A DNA stretch of 64,000 nt from NCBI RefSeq assembly GCF_000247695.1, contig NW_004624805.1:1489433-1553432 (forward strand). Reading direction: 5' to 3'. The notes beneath the pieces are model-generated. The model made no database searches. It had not been told where the DNA came from and saw only the letters and a list, made by a program, of their open reading frames with translations. The translations under genes were made by a program, and so were the position numbers. Positions 23,888-36,330 of the stretch are shown piece after piece; the stretch's first letter is position 1; each line of letters starts with the position of its first letter. Origin of the DNA: Heterocephalus glaber. Its lineage: Eukaryota; Chordata; Mammalia; Rodentia; Bathyergidae.

Positions 23888-25103
23888 GTAAGACCCCAGG
23901 CTCCCTCAGGAACGGGGCTCCGGGGTGTGGGGCCCAGATGGCCCAGCCTGCGCTCCCCGGCTTTGGGACAAGTAACTTGTGTCTTCAGGTTCCATTTTCC
24001 ACATTTGTTTAAATGATGTGTTGTGTGTGAGGCTTCTCTTTTTCTTTTTATTTAAAAAAATCCTTCTAAAATTTCACTTTGGACCTTCACTGCCCAAGGC
24101 CTCCGTGTGGGGTTCATGGTAGAAGCCTGTCATGTAGTGACAGCACGTGTGAGGTTAGGGCAGGGAACATGAGGCCGACAGGGTTTCCTTTGCTGGTGAG
24201 AGCCTGGGCCTTTGCTTTTCCCACAGTGTTTCGTGTCTCCTGGTTTAGCTGCCCTGAAGCACTGTATCTCAGTTGTCTGTTGGGCCCTAAATTACTGATT
24301 CTGAGTAACCCCAGCCTGTGACAGGGCCCAGATTGTGGTTTGGGTCCCGCTGAGTGGCATGTGCATTGCTGGGGAGTGGCTGGAATCCTACTGGACGCGT
24401 GAGCCCAGACTGCTGGCCTGTGACGACGACAGCCCTGCCTCTCTGATGTTCCTTCTGACCTCGTAACAGAACCAGTGTGACTGCTTATAGCATGAAGCAG
24501 AGAGAGACACGCTGATCCCAGTCAGCTGCCTGGGCCCTGCTGAGCACCGCTGCATGTACTTTCTGAACTATTCAGACCACTAGCGTTGGGTCTTGTCTGG
24601 ACACCTCGAGGCAGTAGCTGTGCAGTCACTCAGATGGCTTTGAGCAGTTCCTTCAGTTAAGAGAGGCCGAGTCCTGATGCGAAGTTTGCTTGCAGAATTA
24701 AAGTCTGGCTCGTAGATGCCGTCTCTCTGAGAAGTCACAGTCACGAGAGGGGTGGCTCCCTTCAGTCCCTCCCGACCTCATCCCTGTGAGCTGATTGCCG
24801 TCACTCTGCCCTGGGGCACACAGAGGGAGGTGGTTCAACAGCAGCATTGTAATCTGCACCCAAAGAGGAAAACCTGTTCCACCTGCAGAGATTTCCCATG
24901 CATCTGCTTCCACACTTCCTGCCTTGCAGTCTGCATGTGTGAACACCAAGAAGTGACATTGCTGTGTCCTCATCCAGGAAACCCCAGTGCCCTCTCCCAC
25001 CCCTTGTGTTCCTTGGGCCTTATCTTCTGTATCTCCCAGCTGCTCCTGTTCGGGAATCGGATGGTGCAGGAGACAGGGGTGTGAGACAGGAACTCGGGAA
25101 ACC

Positions 25104-25185
25104 GGGGCTGAGCTTAGTGGCGCAGCGCCTGCTGGCATGCAGAAGGCCTAGGTTCAATCCCCAGCACCACACACTCACATTAAAT
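25104..25185 (+). mobile_element. ID-type SINE (subtype ending CCCCAGCACCAC)
   Basis: GGGGCTGAGCTTAGTGGCGC, then CTGGCATGCAGAAGGCC and GGTTCAATCCCCAGCACCAC. The B box GGTTCAATCCC is well kept and the A box is slightly altered. Its 3' wording differs from the GGTACC subtype elsewhere in the window, so it belongs to another ID lineage. Confidence 0.8.
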
Positions 25186-25611
25186 ACATGGGAGGACGTG
25201 TTTGCCATCAGAGCTGCGACAGCAGGGAGTCTGGTGTCAGAATCGGCCTTGGCCTAACCCAGCCCTTAGTCATCTCTTCATTTGTTTGCAAGCATTCTTC
25301 CACACCCATGCACCTTTCTGAACTACGAACTCCCCTTTTCTCTCTGTCTGTCTCTGGGTTTTTCCTTCATCATCTGTGTCTCTGCTCACACATTGTTGCT
25401 AGCATCTTGGCATCCACATCCACAGCTGTGTGGCCAACACATCTCATTTTTGTGAGCAGACTGGCATGTTCCTGGGCTTCGCTCAGATCCAGCAGTGCTC
25501 AGACCATTGGCACCGAGAGGGTGGCAGGAGGGGGCAGGTGCCTGTGGCTCCACACCCCAGCTGTGCAAGGGTGTGAGCCACCCTGATGATGCTTTGAAGA
25601 AACTAAAGGAA

Positions 25612-25803
25612 GCCAGGCGTGGTGGTGCCTGCCTGCAGTCCCAGGGCTCTGGAAGGCTAAGGCAGGGCGACTGCAAATTCAAGCCCAGTCTGGGCAACCC
25701 GGAAACTTAGTGAGACCTTGTTTCAAAATAAAAATTAAAAAAGGACTAGGAATGTAGCTCAGTGTGAAGACCCTGGGTTCAATCTTTAGCAGCACAAAAA
25801 CAC
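25612..25803 (+). mobile_element. B1-dID dimeric SINE
   Basis: The left B1 monomer starts GCCAGGCGTGGTGGTGCC and ends GAGACCTTGTTTCAAAATAA. After an A-rich linker comes an ID-like monomer, GGACTAGGAATGTAGCTCAG, with GGGTTCAATCTTTAGCAGC. Both monomers are in the same orientation, as expected for a B1-dID dimer. Confidence 0.9.
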
Positions 25804-27609
25804 AAGTAGGCCTTTTCGCCTTACTCTATCATGGTTGGCTACCGGTCGCTGGTTCTGATATTCCAACCTGCTTATTCACGTTTTTTAAAGGCAGAGACCT
25901 GAAGGAGAGGGAAATGCCATTTGTGTTCCTGTGGGTGTAGAGGGGGAGCGGAGCTAAGCTGTGGACTGGACTCCGTGTCTCCCCTCCACTCAGCACCAGC
26001 GCCGTCAGCACGGTGGGCCGTGGCCCCTTCCCGGGGAAACCTTTTCCTCTCCTCTGTGCCCAGGTCTCAGGCTCCCAGCTCCTCCCGAGCTGAGGCTTTG
26101 TCGCCACTCTTCTGGCTTGTCTGCTTCCACTGCCTTTGCACAAACCAAACTCGGCCTGTGGCTTTCCTTAGTTCTCTGCTGCCTCGATTTCTCCATCTGA
26201 AAAGCGGGCTTGACCACATCAACCTCCTTTGGACTGTAACCAAGAGAGGAAGAAGTCAGAGAATGTGCCTGGGAAGCGGTGCAGGGTGCATTATGATGCT
26301 TCTCCCCACCTGCTTCCGCTGTGGAGGCAGCGTCTGATGCAGAAAATCAGAGCAAGGGGCTCAGGGCCCAGCTGGTGAGCGCCAGGCCACCCTGTCACCC
26401 TGGCACCTCTGTGGGAACACGAAGAGCCCATCCTGAACCCAAATCCTGGCCATGCCAGCTGGTGACTCCCCCAAGCCAGGAAAGACATCACTGCTGCCGT
26501 TTCCCCTCCACCCAAATGCTCCCTGTGCCGCCTGGTTGAGGAGAGCCGACTGGCAGGTCGCAGTCCGCCCTGGTCCTGTGCCTTTTCCTCCGAGTAACCA
26601 TGCTTCCTGGGGTTGTTTCCCCGGGCTCATGTTCCTACCACAGCAGACCTGGGGCAGGGGGCAGCCCTGTGCAGCCTCCAGAGGAGGTGGGCGTGGTCTG
26701 GCCCGGACGGGCTCCCCCGCAGCGGTGAGTGCTACAGCGTGACAGCTGGCCTGGCGTCTAAATGGTGAGAGCAGCAAGAAGCCTGAGGCAGGTGAAGGTA
26801 GCACTGTGGTTCCGACAGCCTGAGAGACTGAGAGAGGAGACAGGCCGAGGAGGCGGACGTGGCGTGGTAGCAGGCGGCAGCCGGCAGGCGCGGTCCCTGG
26901 GGAACGGCCTCACAGCTGCCTGACGGTGTCCCAGGCTCCGCTCCCTTGGTGTGTTCCTGAAGCCGCCTTGTGCTCAGGACCGCACACCATGCTGACTCCC
27001 AGGGTCCCACCTCTCCGGGACTTCCTTTCCAGAGTTGCAGAAGAAAGACTCATGAACTCCTACCTGCACTGGGCTGCTGGACCCTGATCTAGGAGTCCGC
27101 CTCGCCTCTCCGAATCCCAAGTCACGGGCAGGAAATGGGACAGCACAGCTATTGATTTCCTGGGTGGGTGTGGAGGAAGCCAAGAAATGATCCCAAGAAC
27201 CCGCTGACAGCGCTCCGAAGGAGTCGGCAGTCAGGGCTGGTTCTGCAGAGGGTGCCCCTCGGAGCTAGGGGCCAGGTGGGAAGGACTTGGCCACGGACCC
27301 TTGGCGGGGCCACAGAGCCAGAGCGCGGAGCCCAGAGCGTGACTGCTCCGTGGAGGGCAGGAGGCCCCGCCCACGGAAACCACACCCAGCTGGAAGGACA
27401 CTTCCTTGGGGAGGGTTCTGCCTCTCCCACTGCACATTTCAGACCCCGGGATTAGATGTATTTAGATGTATTAATTAACGATTACGATGGTAAGATGGTA
27501 ACTGAGAGATCAATAAACTCCCCCCAGGGACTAAGTCGAGACCATGCAGAGCGAGTTCCCCCAGAGACGACCGACCTAGCTAAAAGAAGGAAATGTGGAA
27601 AGCAAAGCC

Positions 27610-27626
27610 GGGGGGGGGGGGGGGGG
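27610..27626 (+). repeat. G17 homopolymer
   Basis: Seventeen consecutive G residues on the plus strand. It could form a quadruplex, but homopolymers of this length are also prone to length error in sequencing. Confidence 0.9.
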
Positions 27627-28454
27627 TTCAGGTAATCATGGACAGTAAATCACCAACAAGGCCCTGAGGGCACGCCCCACCCCCGGCTGCAGAGCCTTCC
27701 TGGGGACAGCGAGGGGCCCAGGCAGGTCGCGTCAAGGCCTCAGCAGGCTGTGAGGTGCGGCCCCTTCCCCGCGATTCCCCAGGCAGAGGGGTCCCAGGCT
27801 CACCTCTCACTGCAGACTGTGTGGCCCGCCACCAGGCCCCCCTTCTCTCTCTGAGAAACAGTGGCAGCCGCTGCCCCCAGGGAGCCAGAGCGCCTCCTGT
27901 GCTGTAGAATGAACATTTCCAAAGGGGAGGCAGCTGCCCTCTCACTCCAGTAGCTGCTGTGTTGCCTCTCCACGGTTCCTCTGGACCTTTCCTGGCCTCC
28001 TGCTTCACGATTAACCAAACCCAAATTCCAGAACTTTCCTTCCCTTTGGAAGTACTGACTCCACGACTACTCATCGGAGGAGGTGAGAAGAGCCACCCGA
28101 GTGTTTACCGTGGTGTCTGCTCCTGACCACTTCTGACTGCTCCTTCCTCCTCTTGGGGTTACCTTTTCCTGCAAGAAGCTGGACCTCCAAGCCTGGGCTG
28201 ATCTTATGTCACTGATTAGAAGTCCCACATAAAGACCACGCTCATCCTCTGAGGGGGAACAGCCATTTCTAAGTAACTTGATACAGCCTAAGGGATTTCA
28301 TTCGGCTGAGTTTAGGAATGTCAGTTCAGGACAAGTCACTTTCCCAGAGTTGATGGGTCCTTGGAGCTCCTTAGGAGGTTGGTCAAGCTCAGAAGTGTCT
28401 CCTGCCAGCAGGATCCTAGCCTCTAATAACAGAATTCTTTTCTTCTTACTCTAG

Positions 28455-28520
28455 TGAAGACAGAGTGATTGAGCACTATAAGAAGCTGAATGGCCAGACA
28501 AGAGGTCAAGCAATCGTGAA
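28455..28520 (+). CDS. FRMD4A: FRMD4A exon d: FERM F2 lobe (66 bp)
   Basis: Completes cysteine (TG|T), then encodes EDRVIEHYKKLNGQTRGQAI and V, ending with AA of an asparagine codon (phase 2 to 2). It supplies the helix and Thr-Arg-Gly-Gln turn near the end of F2. The acceptor is TTACTCTAG, the donor AA|GTAAGT. Since 66 is divisible by three, skipping would keep frame but delete part of F2. The next intron is only 256 bases, so exons d and e may be recognised as an intron-defined pair. Confidence 0.95.
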
Positions 28521-28776
28521 GTAAGTGGCTCTTCCCAACTCTCATGAAGATTGTGTGTGTAAGTGTTAATGCATCATACGTTAGGGTGTTCAGTTCTGCT
28601 AGGAGAGATGTGTCTCTGGGAGGCAATGTTTTAATTGAATTTTTGAGGAAATAATCACTCCCCGAACTTTATCACACACACATGCGCGCCCCCAAAAAAC
28701 CCTGTATATTCAACCAGTTGTGCAAAATAACCACCCTCGTGTGCACTGTGTGTGTTTGTGTACATTGTCTTTGCAG

Positions 28777-28834
28777 CTACATGAGCATCGTGGAGTCTCT
28801 CCCGACCTACGGGGTTCACTATTACGCCGTGAAG
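28777..28834 (+). CDS. FRMD4A: FRMD4A exon e: F2/F3 junction (58 bp)
   Basis: Completes asparagine (AA|C), then encodes YMSIVESLPTYGVHYYAVK, phase 2 to 0. YMxIVExLPTYGVHYYxVKD is the signature at the start of the PH-like F3 lobe in FRMD4 proteins. The acceptor is TTGTCTTTGCAG, the donor AAG|GTGAGT. The upstream intron 28521-28776 contains only (TG)-rich sequence. Confidence 0.95.
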
Positions 28835-29629
28835 GTGAGTGAACTCATTTGATGGAGGTTGCCCACCTGCCCTTAAAAAAACAAGCAAACAAAAACTTCT
28901 GATTTTTAAATCTTCCTGAAGATTTTGGGGGGAATAGGAGCTGGTGGGGAATGGATTGGTCAAGAAGACTGCATGCCTGGGGAAACTGGGCAACTGTATT
29001 TCCCCCTGTGCCATCAAGACTTGATATAATTATTTTCCAAGACTTGTTTTCCTTTTTTGTGAAATACCTTTTTTTGTGAAAAATTCCCTGCTTTCTTGTA
29101 GTTTGAGAGGTATCTGGGGGAGATCAGGACTTCAGGACATCACAGTAGAAAGACTCCATCAAACACAAAGCTCTGTAGAAAATAAAAACTTGCAGCAGAA
29201 TCGAGCGTTTTCCTTGGTGGTCAAATGCCTTGCAGTCAGCCCCTTAGGAGAACTGGGGTTACGGGCTGACAAACTGAGTGGGCGGCCGTACGAACGGCAG
29301 GTGCCATCTTCTTGAACATTCCAGTGCCAAGTCCAGTGAGACATTGACTTCTATTCTAAATCCTCTTTTAATTTTATCCATAGTATTCCAGACCAGGATC
29401 TCTTCTTTGAAGCAGTAGATAAAGATGTTCCCTACAAAGAGGAAAAATTCTCTGTCTCACCTCTTTTCTTCCTTAACCCCTAAGTGAGTATGTGAAGTTG
29501 AGCCTAAAAGAATAGAAGATGCTTTCAACCAAGACGGTTGCACTAGAAAGTCCAACATGAGATTCTCTTGCTCTTTTACAGTGTCTTTCCCGACATTTCC
29601 TCCCCACTATATTTTAAAATTTTCTTTAG

Positions 29630-29825
29630 GTTTCCTTTATTCTGTGTCATCCTTGGAAACCTGCGTAACACTTTGTATGCCATTGATACGCATCGAATTG
29701 CATGTACCTTCTGCTAAACTGCAGGCTTTAGATGGCGAAGAGCAGTGTTGCCTTCTGCGGTCTATTTCCAGAGCCAGGCGTAGCACCCGGCCCAGACTTG
29801 CTCAGTAATCGTGGACTGAGTAAGA
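29630..29825 (+). mobile_element. L2 LINE 3'-end relic
   Basis: The end AGAGCCAGGCGTAGCACCCG, then CTTGCTCAGTAATCGTGGAC, is a mutated copy of the L2 wording in which a most-common-site phrase precedes GTGCTCAATAAAT. It is old and heavily diverged. Confidence 0.55.
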
Positions 29826-30670
29826 TGCGTAATAAGACTTGAGCTGAGTTGTTGGGCGTGTGTGCTTCTGTAACGAGGAATGAGGGTTAACATCTCAGTC
29901 GTGGAGCCCAGAGCTGCTCGGCACTTGCGGGGGACCCCAGGCCCATCCAGCAGCTTAGCTCAGGATCCCTTTAAGAAGCTGTCCCTGATGTCCTACAGAA
30001 GTTCTTCCTGCCAGTGGGAGCTCTTAATTCCTCTTCACCGTGGAACTCCTGTGACCACCACAGCCAGCCCTGTTCTGCTCAAGCCTGAGACAGAGTGTCA
30101 GGGCCGGCTGACACTCTCTAGCTCAATCTTTGTTCTGAATTTGGGTTCAATTCTGTCTCTTATCATTGCAAGAGATTAAGATATTTGCCTCCCCACTACC
30201 CTCATGGAACCTTCTGAATGTTGGAAGCCAATGTGAGATACAGGAAGCTTCATCCACTCTTTACACAAGACTGGACCTGTGGCCCATTCTTTGGCAGCCC
30301 CAGAATTTAACATTAAGGTTGCCTCTGATGGTCATGTTTTCTTCCTTCCAATAAAACCTTCCCGAAGTGCTTTCTCCTCAGTTTGTTGGAGACCAGGAGC
30401 AGGCTTGTGATTTTCAAAGGCCACATTGAGAATGTGTGTTTGACTCTTGAAGTCTCAAAGCCTAAGCAGTTACTACTCTGCTGCCACTGGCAGCAGAGCC
30501 CCTGGTTCAAGCTGGCGCAGCCTGTGTGTCCATCACTGCCCAGTGGCCCTGTGCCCTCCCTGGTGCCCAGGTGCAGTGCGCCGACCTCACATACCAGGTC
30601 AGTCTGATGGCACAGTGGTGCTGGGGTTTCCCAAGAAAGGAACCTAAGATCTTACACAGCGTTTACATTT

Positions 30671-30760
30671 TGTGGCTGTGGGCGGCTCAGCGGTAAGGCC
30701 TGCACTTAGCCTGTGTAAGGGTCTGGGTGAAATCTTCAGAACAAAAAGAAAGAAAAAGAT
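30671..30760 (+). mobile_element. ID-like SINE, diverged
   Basis: TGTGGCTGTGGGCGGCTCAG, then CGGTAAGGCCTGCAC and GGTCTGGGTGAAATCTTCAG with an A/G-rich tail. The ID layout is visible but the A box is degraded. Confidence 0.6.
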
Positions 30761-31712
30761 CAAATACCCTTGAAACTTTAAATACACCTCCAAAATGTAT
30801 TTCTTTTGCCTTTCATCTTTGTGCTTACCCTGAAGTAACTCAGACCCCAGGTAATTGGAAATCATCATGCTGATTTTGAGTTTTTGAGACACCCATAATG
30901 GAGGTGTATAAGGTTATTTGGAGATGTAGCAGTTTGCACACATCTTGGGAAAGGCTGCTTAGTATTCCTACATAAAATCCTAGCATTTGAGAACTTTGAT
31001 GAAGAACTCAGCATCATCCTATCTGAATAGAGAATTGCAGCGTGCACTCAGGTGCCATTATGAATGAGTAAACAGAAGCGCCTGGTGTTTCTGACTCAGT
31101 CCTGAGGGTGTCTAGCCCTGCGTTCAGCAGCGTGAGTCCCAGCTGTCCCTGGGGTGCAAGGACACCAGTGATGTGTTCAAGCCCATGATGCATTGGCTTG
31201 CTGTGTCCAGACGTAAATAAAGCTGAGTAAAGCTGGGCCGACTCCACTTTGATTTCTTAAAAAGAGGGGAGCCGCTGTCTCATCATCTCCAGGGTCCTGT
31301 CTGGCTCTGACAATCGCACTGGCAGTTTCTCTGCTCAAAACATCATTCATTTTGTCAGGAAGGCTCGGCGTCTGTCAGGTTTCTCTGTGTGGTGAGCGAG
31401 GGGCTCAGCCTGGAGGCATAAAAGGAGGAACAGAGCATTTGCTCCTTATCTATAAGGGGGGCCATGGCTGTGGTGCGGGTTAGGACAGAGCTGTCCCCAG
31501 CCTGGGGCTCTGTCCCTGCTGCCCCGCTCAGGTGGCTGCGCCTTTCTGTGACAGACACGTCTGCTAAGGTAGAGAGCAGCCAGCTGGGCTCCTTCCACCC
31601 CCAGAAAGTTGCATTTTCCTCATTTTCAGGCGAGTCAGGAAATCTTCCCTCAGCCCATGCTCATCTTCTCCAGCCCTTTATTTACCTGCACTCCTTTTGG
31701 TGTCTGTCCTAG

Positions 31713-31799
31713 GACAAGCAGGGAATACCGTGGTGGCTGGGACTGAGCTACAAAGGAATCTTCCAGTACGACTACCACGATAAAGTGAAGCCCCGGAAG
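31713..31799 (+). CDS. FRMD4A: FRMD4A exon f: FERM F3 lobe (87 bp)
   Basis: Encodes DKQGIPWWLGLSYKGIFQYD followed by YHDKVKPRK (29 codons, phase 0 to 0). It makes the first beta strands of the F3 PH-like lobe; the WWLGLSYKGI core is a FERM F3 hallmark. IFQYDYHDK fits FRMD4A better than FRMD4B. The acceptor is CTGTCCTAG, the donor AAG|GTAAGG. The following intron is the longest in view (26424 bases). Confidence 0.96.
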
Positions 31800-32882
31800 G
31801 TAAGGGCGGCCTCCTCTGTGGGCTTAGCGGCTCTCCTTCTGAGAAAGGAGCAGACAGGGAGTTAGGGCGCTAACCCCGGCAGCCCCAGGCTCGCCAGCGC
31901 CCTGCTAATTTAAGTGTATACAAATTACTCCACGTCATCCTGGCTGAGCTCCCTGGGTAAGCATCTTTCTCCCTGTCTCTAAGGAAGCCTAAGCTGTTGT
32001 AGGGATTGAAGATAAGGTGCCTGGTTCAGCTCCCCCCAGGCAATGGACAGAGGGCTTCGGGGGACTTTTGTGTTCGTTCCTCACGGGCTGTGTTCCAGGG
32101 GGAGGAGGGAATGCCTGTCTTGAATTCTGAGGCCCATCTGGATTCTCCAAAAGGCTTTGGGGTTTAGACCAAAAAGAGGTGAAAATGAAGGCGAGTGAGA
32201 GGAGGGCCTGGAACGCTGGCAGCTGCCTCCTGGGTCGGTGGAAGCGGTCGGACAGGAAGGCCGTTTGCCAGAGACGGGGCTGCAGAGTCACTGGAGACGC
32301 AAACACGATGCTGGAAGGGGCACCATGCTCCACTTTTCTGTTTGCATTTATATACATTTCCTAGACCACAGTAAATTGAAAACTTGTGATGGAAAAGTAT
32401 CTCTGAGGCAAGTGCTGTCATTCAGAATCTGTGGCCGAGAACGACGGAGCGGTAGTATGCAGTTTAAATCTGAAACACGTATTAGAAATCTGTCAAAACC
32501 ATTCTTTCTGCAGGAGAGGGAGAGCAGTGTGGGTCCGTGGTGCCCTTCCAGCTTGCTTTCCAAGCTTCCTCATCCACAAATAGGATTGAAACTCCCAGTG
32601 GATCTGCACTTACTGCACCCCACCCAGTAAACATCGGTCCTTGGCCAACTTCTTTATTAAACTGATAGGGAAAAGTGGCCCTGTGGTGGGGAGGATTTTC
32701 ACTCAATTGATGTGTAAGTAACCTAAGTTCTAAGTAAGATCCTGAGCAGAGGAGGAGGAATTATTGCCTGAAACCATCTGGCAGGAGCCCGACTCTTTGG
32801 GGTAGCAGAGTGTCATGTTGCTCTGTGGCTATCTGCAGAGCATCCCTATTTCCATGTATGTGTACAAGAAGTGAGTTGGGCT

Positions 32883-33045
32883 TTAGCTTCCCATTTTTCC
32901 TCCTCATTTTTCTCCCTCTTCCTTATTTTGTCTACTTCCCTGTGCTTTCTCCCAGGCGGCCTTTCTAGTTTTCTGTGCTTTTTCTTCTCAATTCTCTCCT
33001 CACTTCCTCTTTCTTTTTATATTAGCTCCTCTCTTTCCAACTGGC
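32883..33045 (+). repeat. Pyrimidine-rich tract
   Basis: About 160 bases that are mostly C and T on the gene's sense strand, with clusters such as TTTTTCCTCCTCATTTTTCT. It is not a strict tandem repeat. In the transcript it could bind polypyrimidine-tract proteins, but it is far from any exon. Confidence 0.7.
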
Positions 33046-33821
33046 CTGACTGATTTTTCTGCTTGCAAAATCCAGGAACACTCCCAGAGCTTTTAATAAA
33101 GTCCTGGCTGCGATACCTTCAGCCGTGTCTTACCCACAGTGGTAGGAGACAAGAGCAAAGTGGGTAACTGAGATCCACAACAAAGTTCATTAAAATCCCG
33201 CAGCTGCAATCTTCTCCCTCTCTAAACTTTCTGAAGGACACACTAACAAGTATTTAGATTTGTTCCATCCAATATGTTGCCATGTTTAAGCATTCTTTAT
33301 TTGTCTCATGCGGTAGTAATGAGAACTGAATGTGTAACGAGGTAGCACTTGATACATGTCAAACCGAAGGCAGGACAGAAGCCAGGCTCCATGAATTATA
33401 ACTGTAACTGTAAGACTGTGAAACAGCCTTTGCGTTAAGAAAAAGGGAAGAGCCGAAGTGTGAAGAATCAGCCATCGAATAATAGAATTAACGACAACTT
33501 GTGGAACTTTTCCGGGTCAATAAATTTTAAAATGTTAAAAGGTCAGTATATATTTCAGGGCATTGGCTCTTCCTGAAACTGAGTTGTTACTTGAAATAAC
33601 AAGTTTCTGTGGCCTTTGAGGAAGAAACTGAGTAGTTGAAGGATAACTGAGCTATCAGTCATCCTTTATTCATTTGTTCACTGGAAAATGGTTGTTGCAT
33701 ATCTATTATGTGCAAGTCCTGAGATAAACAAGATGCCAGTCAGGTCCTCTAGGCCTGCCTGTGTGTCCAGGACAGAAGCCGTGCGATGGTTTAGATAGTG
33801 CCTATATAAGTTCATTTTCTG

Positions 33822-34172
33822 TTGCTGGAAACGCAATACTATGGAGTGGGAACTTTATAAAGAAAAGTGGTTCATTTTAGCTCAGAGTTCTGCAGGTCTA
33901 AGGACAAGGGGCCACATCTGGCTGCGTCCCTAGGAGATGTAGAGCATCACATTGCAAGAAAGAGCCCCACGCACACCGTGTTTGTGTGTGTGTGTGTGTC
34001 TGTGTCTCTGTGTGTGACGGAGGCTCCACCCTGAGACCCTTATCTAATCCCAGTCACCTCCCTAAGCCCATCTCTAGACACTACAGTCAGATTAGGTCTG
34101 TGCTCTGAATACCTCACAGTGGTGATCAAATCTCAGCCCTGGAATTGTTAGGGACACATGCAAACCACATCC
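33822..34172 (+). mobile_element. MaLR-type LTR relic with internal (TG)n
   Basis: TTCTGTTGCTGGAAACGCAA, then CTTTATAAAGAAAAGTGGTTC, TAGCTCAGAGTTCTGCAGG and finally GGACACATGCAAACCACATC match the layout of MaLR/MLT-like LTRs. A (TG)n run at about 33982-34016 expanded inside it. Confidence 0.6.
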
Positions 34173-35299
34173 AAACCCCAGCAAAGGCAGAGTGCCAGGA
34201 GAAGCCTGTGAGGTGAATTGAAGACAAGAGTCACACTAAGCGCAAGGAGAGAAGAGCTTTCGGATGGACGGGGCAGGAGAAAGCCCACCGTGGTGCCACA
34301 AAGCACCGGCAGGACAGCACAGTATGCAGGACGGAAGGCAGCACGCAGGGCTGGAACACGGGCTGAGGGGAGAACGTGACAGGAGGCTGAGGGGCCAGGG
34401 CCAGCTCCGGAGGCCTCAACCGCTCTGCTGAGGTAACCTCATCCTCCAGGCAGTCGAGCCATGGAATGCAGTATTTAAACCAGGGAAGCATCAGACCAGA
34501 CTTTCACTGGTACAGGAAAACCTCCTTCCAGCAGCTGCATGGAGGCTGGATAGCAGGAATACAGGACAGGACCTGGAAAGCTGCACAGTGTCACAAATAG
34601 TATAGACCAGGACACCTGGAGCTGTGCGTTGGCTCTCAGCAGTAGGGACAGAGAAGAGAAAGTGGGAAGATGTGGAGAAGGCAGATGTTATTGGTCAGCT
34701 CTGTGCAGGAAGCGCGTGGCAGTAAGAGAAGAGAGCGGCCACTGGCACTGCCGCCTAAGCGATGGGCCAGGTGTGGAATCTGAAGACAGGAAACCTGGGG
34801 GTGGCGGTGAATGTGCTGTGGGACACACAGTCTGGGGCTTAATGGGGCATCCAGGAAACGGGCGAGTGGGCAGCAGCTCCTCATTCAGAGCTCAAGAGTA
34901 TCAAGAATTTGCAAAGCATAACTGAAGTAGAAACTGAGCAGAGAGAGGTAAAGGAGGGCCAGTGGGCCCTGCCCTGAAAAGTCACCAGTAGCTGTGAGCC
35001 AAGGACTTCAGCTCCTTGTCACGAGAATCACTGCAGAGAGGCAGGTCCTGAAGGTTGTATGATGTCGGGGTCCTCTTGGGAAACAAATGTACAATCTGCA
35101 TGGAAAGTTAAGCCCCGCTCTGCTAAGACGTCAGAGGCCATGCAGCCCCTGCACTGGAGAGCAGGGTGTGTGTTTCTTCTCACACCCAACATCACATCGA
35201 GAAAGACCAGGATCTGCCCTGTGTAGGACACACAGGGCCTCCTCAGAGCATCGGGCTCCATGGCCTAGCTGTGGGGCTCTGACCCCAGGAGGGGCCCGC

Positions 35300-36330
35300 A
35301 CATGGAGATGAAGGCTGACGCACGCTCCCGAGGTGCCAGGAGCCCGTCTTCAGCCCCAAGGCCCGCGGGGCTTAACTGCTGTGATCTGTCAGAAATCCGC
35401 AGCTACTCTGGAGTGGCTGGATGCCTGTCTACCCCCACCCTGACCCTGCAGCTGAGCTCGTGGAAAGCCTTGTGGGGATGCTGCTGTGCAGCTGCTGGCC
35501 AGGATCACCACTCACGGCCATCTGCGCCTCCTTCCCACACTCTAGTCAGCAGGCCTGACCGCAGTGTCCCTGCCCACCAGCTGGGCAGGCCACCAGCACC
35601 AAATGCCCTCCAGGTGGCGCTGCTCCTTCCTGCACTGGGGCCAGGCACAGCTCTGCACCAGGAGCTTCTAAGGCTGCTCAGGGGAGGAGTGGTGTCTAGT
35701 TCTGAGCACCTGGAGGCATCTGTAGCAACAGCTGCATCTCCAGCCGGGGCAGCTGTTGCCACCCAACGGCAGCCCACAGCCCTCCCTGACTGACACTCTG
35801 ACCCAGTTATGGCGCCTCCACAGTGAGAGCCAACGTGCGGGCAGAGGCAGTGTCAGGGCTGAGCCTCCTCCCTCCCTTTGAAGGGCCTCAAGGCGTCCTC
35901 TGGCATGCACTGCAATCTGTTAGCACAGCCCGAGGAGCCGCAGCCACTGTGAGAATCCACTCAGCTGTTCCCACATGGCCAAGGAAAGCAACCCCCCCCC
36001 CTAAAAAGACCCCTGGGGAGGGAGGCTGGTGCTGCCCAGAAACGGCCAGGGCTGTAGCTCGGTCCCTTCTCTGGTTGGGATGCAGTTTGCCATTCTAGTT
36101 CCAGAGCCCTCCCAGGGTGGCTCAGTCCGCACTCTGCAGCCTGGCGGCTTTGGGAGCGTGAAGTACAACCTGCAGCACCTCACAGGTGGAGCAGCAGGAA
36201 GCAAGCCTCACACTCCCTCTCTCTGCTGCCTGGACCCCTAAGGCTCCTGGTCTACCCAAAGCGCATCCCTCAGGCAAGCTGCTGCCAGCTGTGCTTAAGG
36301 AGCTAACAAACAAATCAAAAAACGCCAACC
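35300..36330. other. Unclassified GC-rich block
   Basis: Distinctly GC-rich relative to its surroundings, with a 163-codon open frame on the plus strand (35302-35793) that starts with ATG but resembles no protein I know. It contains a perfect 11-base inverted pair (GCAACAGCTGC and GCAGCTGTTGC) around 35724-35760. The right edge near 36300-36320 is A-rich (ACAAACAAATCAAAAAA). It could be an LTR or a LINE 5' region of a family I do not recognise, or unique sequence. Confidence 0.35.

Larger units (their letters stand above)
23888..28454 (+). other. FRMD4A: FRMD4A intron c-d (4567 bp)
   Basis: GTAAGA donor; acceptor TTCTTTTCTTCTTACTCTAG. GC-richer than the preceding intron. It holds an ID SINE (25104), a B1-dID (25612), a short MIR-like piece at about 26150-26215 (CTGCCTCGATTTCTCCATCTG) and a G17 run (27610). 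The long frames at about 26.3-27.5 kb on both strands are unrelated to any protein I know and look like GC-driven chance frames. Confidence 0.8.
28835..31712 (+). other. FRMD4A: FRMD4A intron e-f (2878 bp)
   Basis: GTGAGT donor and TGTCTGTCCTAG acceptor. It contains an L2 3' end (29630-29825) and an ID SINE (30671-30760). The remainder has no recognised feature. Confidence 0.85.

Noticed and set aside
35302..35793. 163-codon ATG-started frame as a possible nested gene
   Set aside because: No resemblance to a known protein and no splice or polyadenylation context. Kept only as part of an unclassified GC-rich block.
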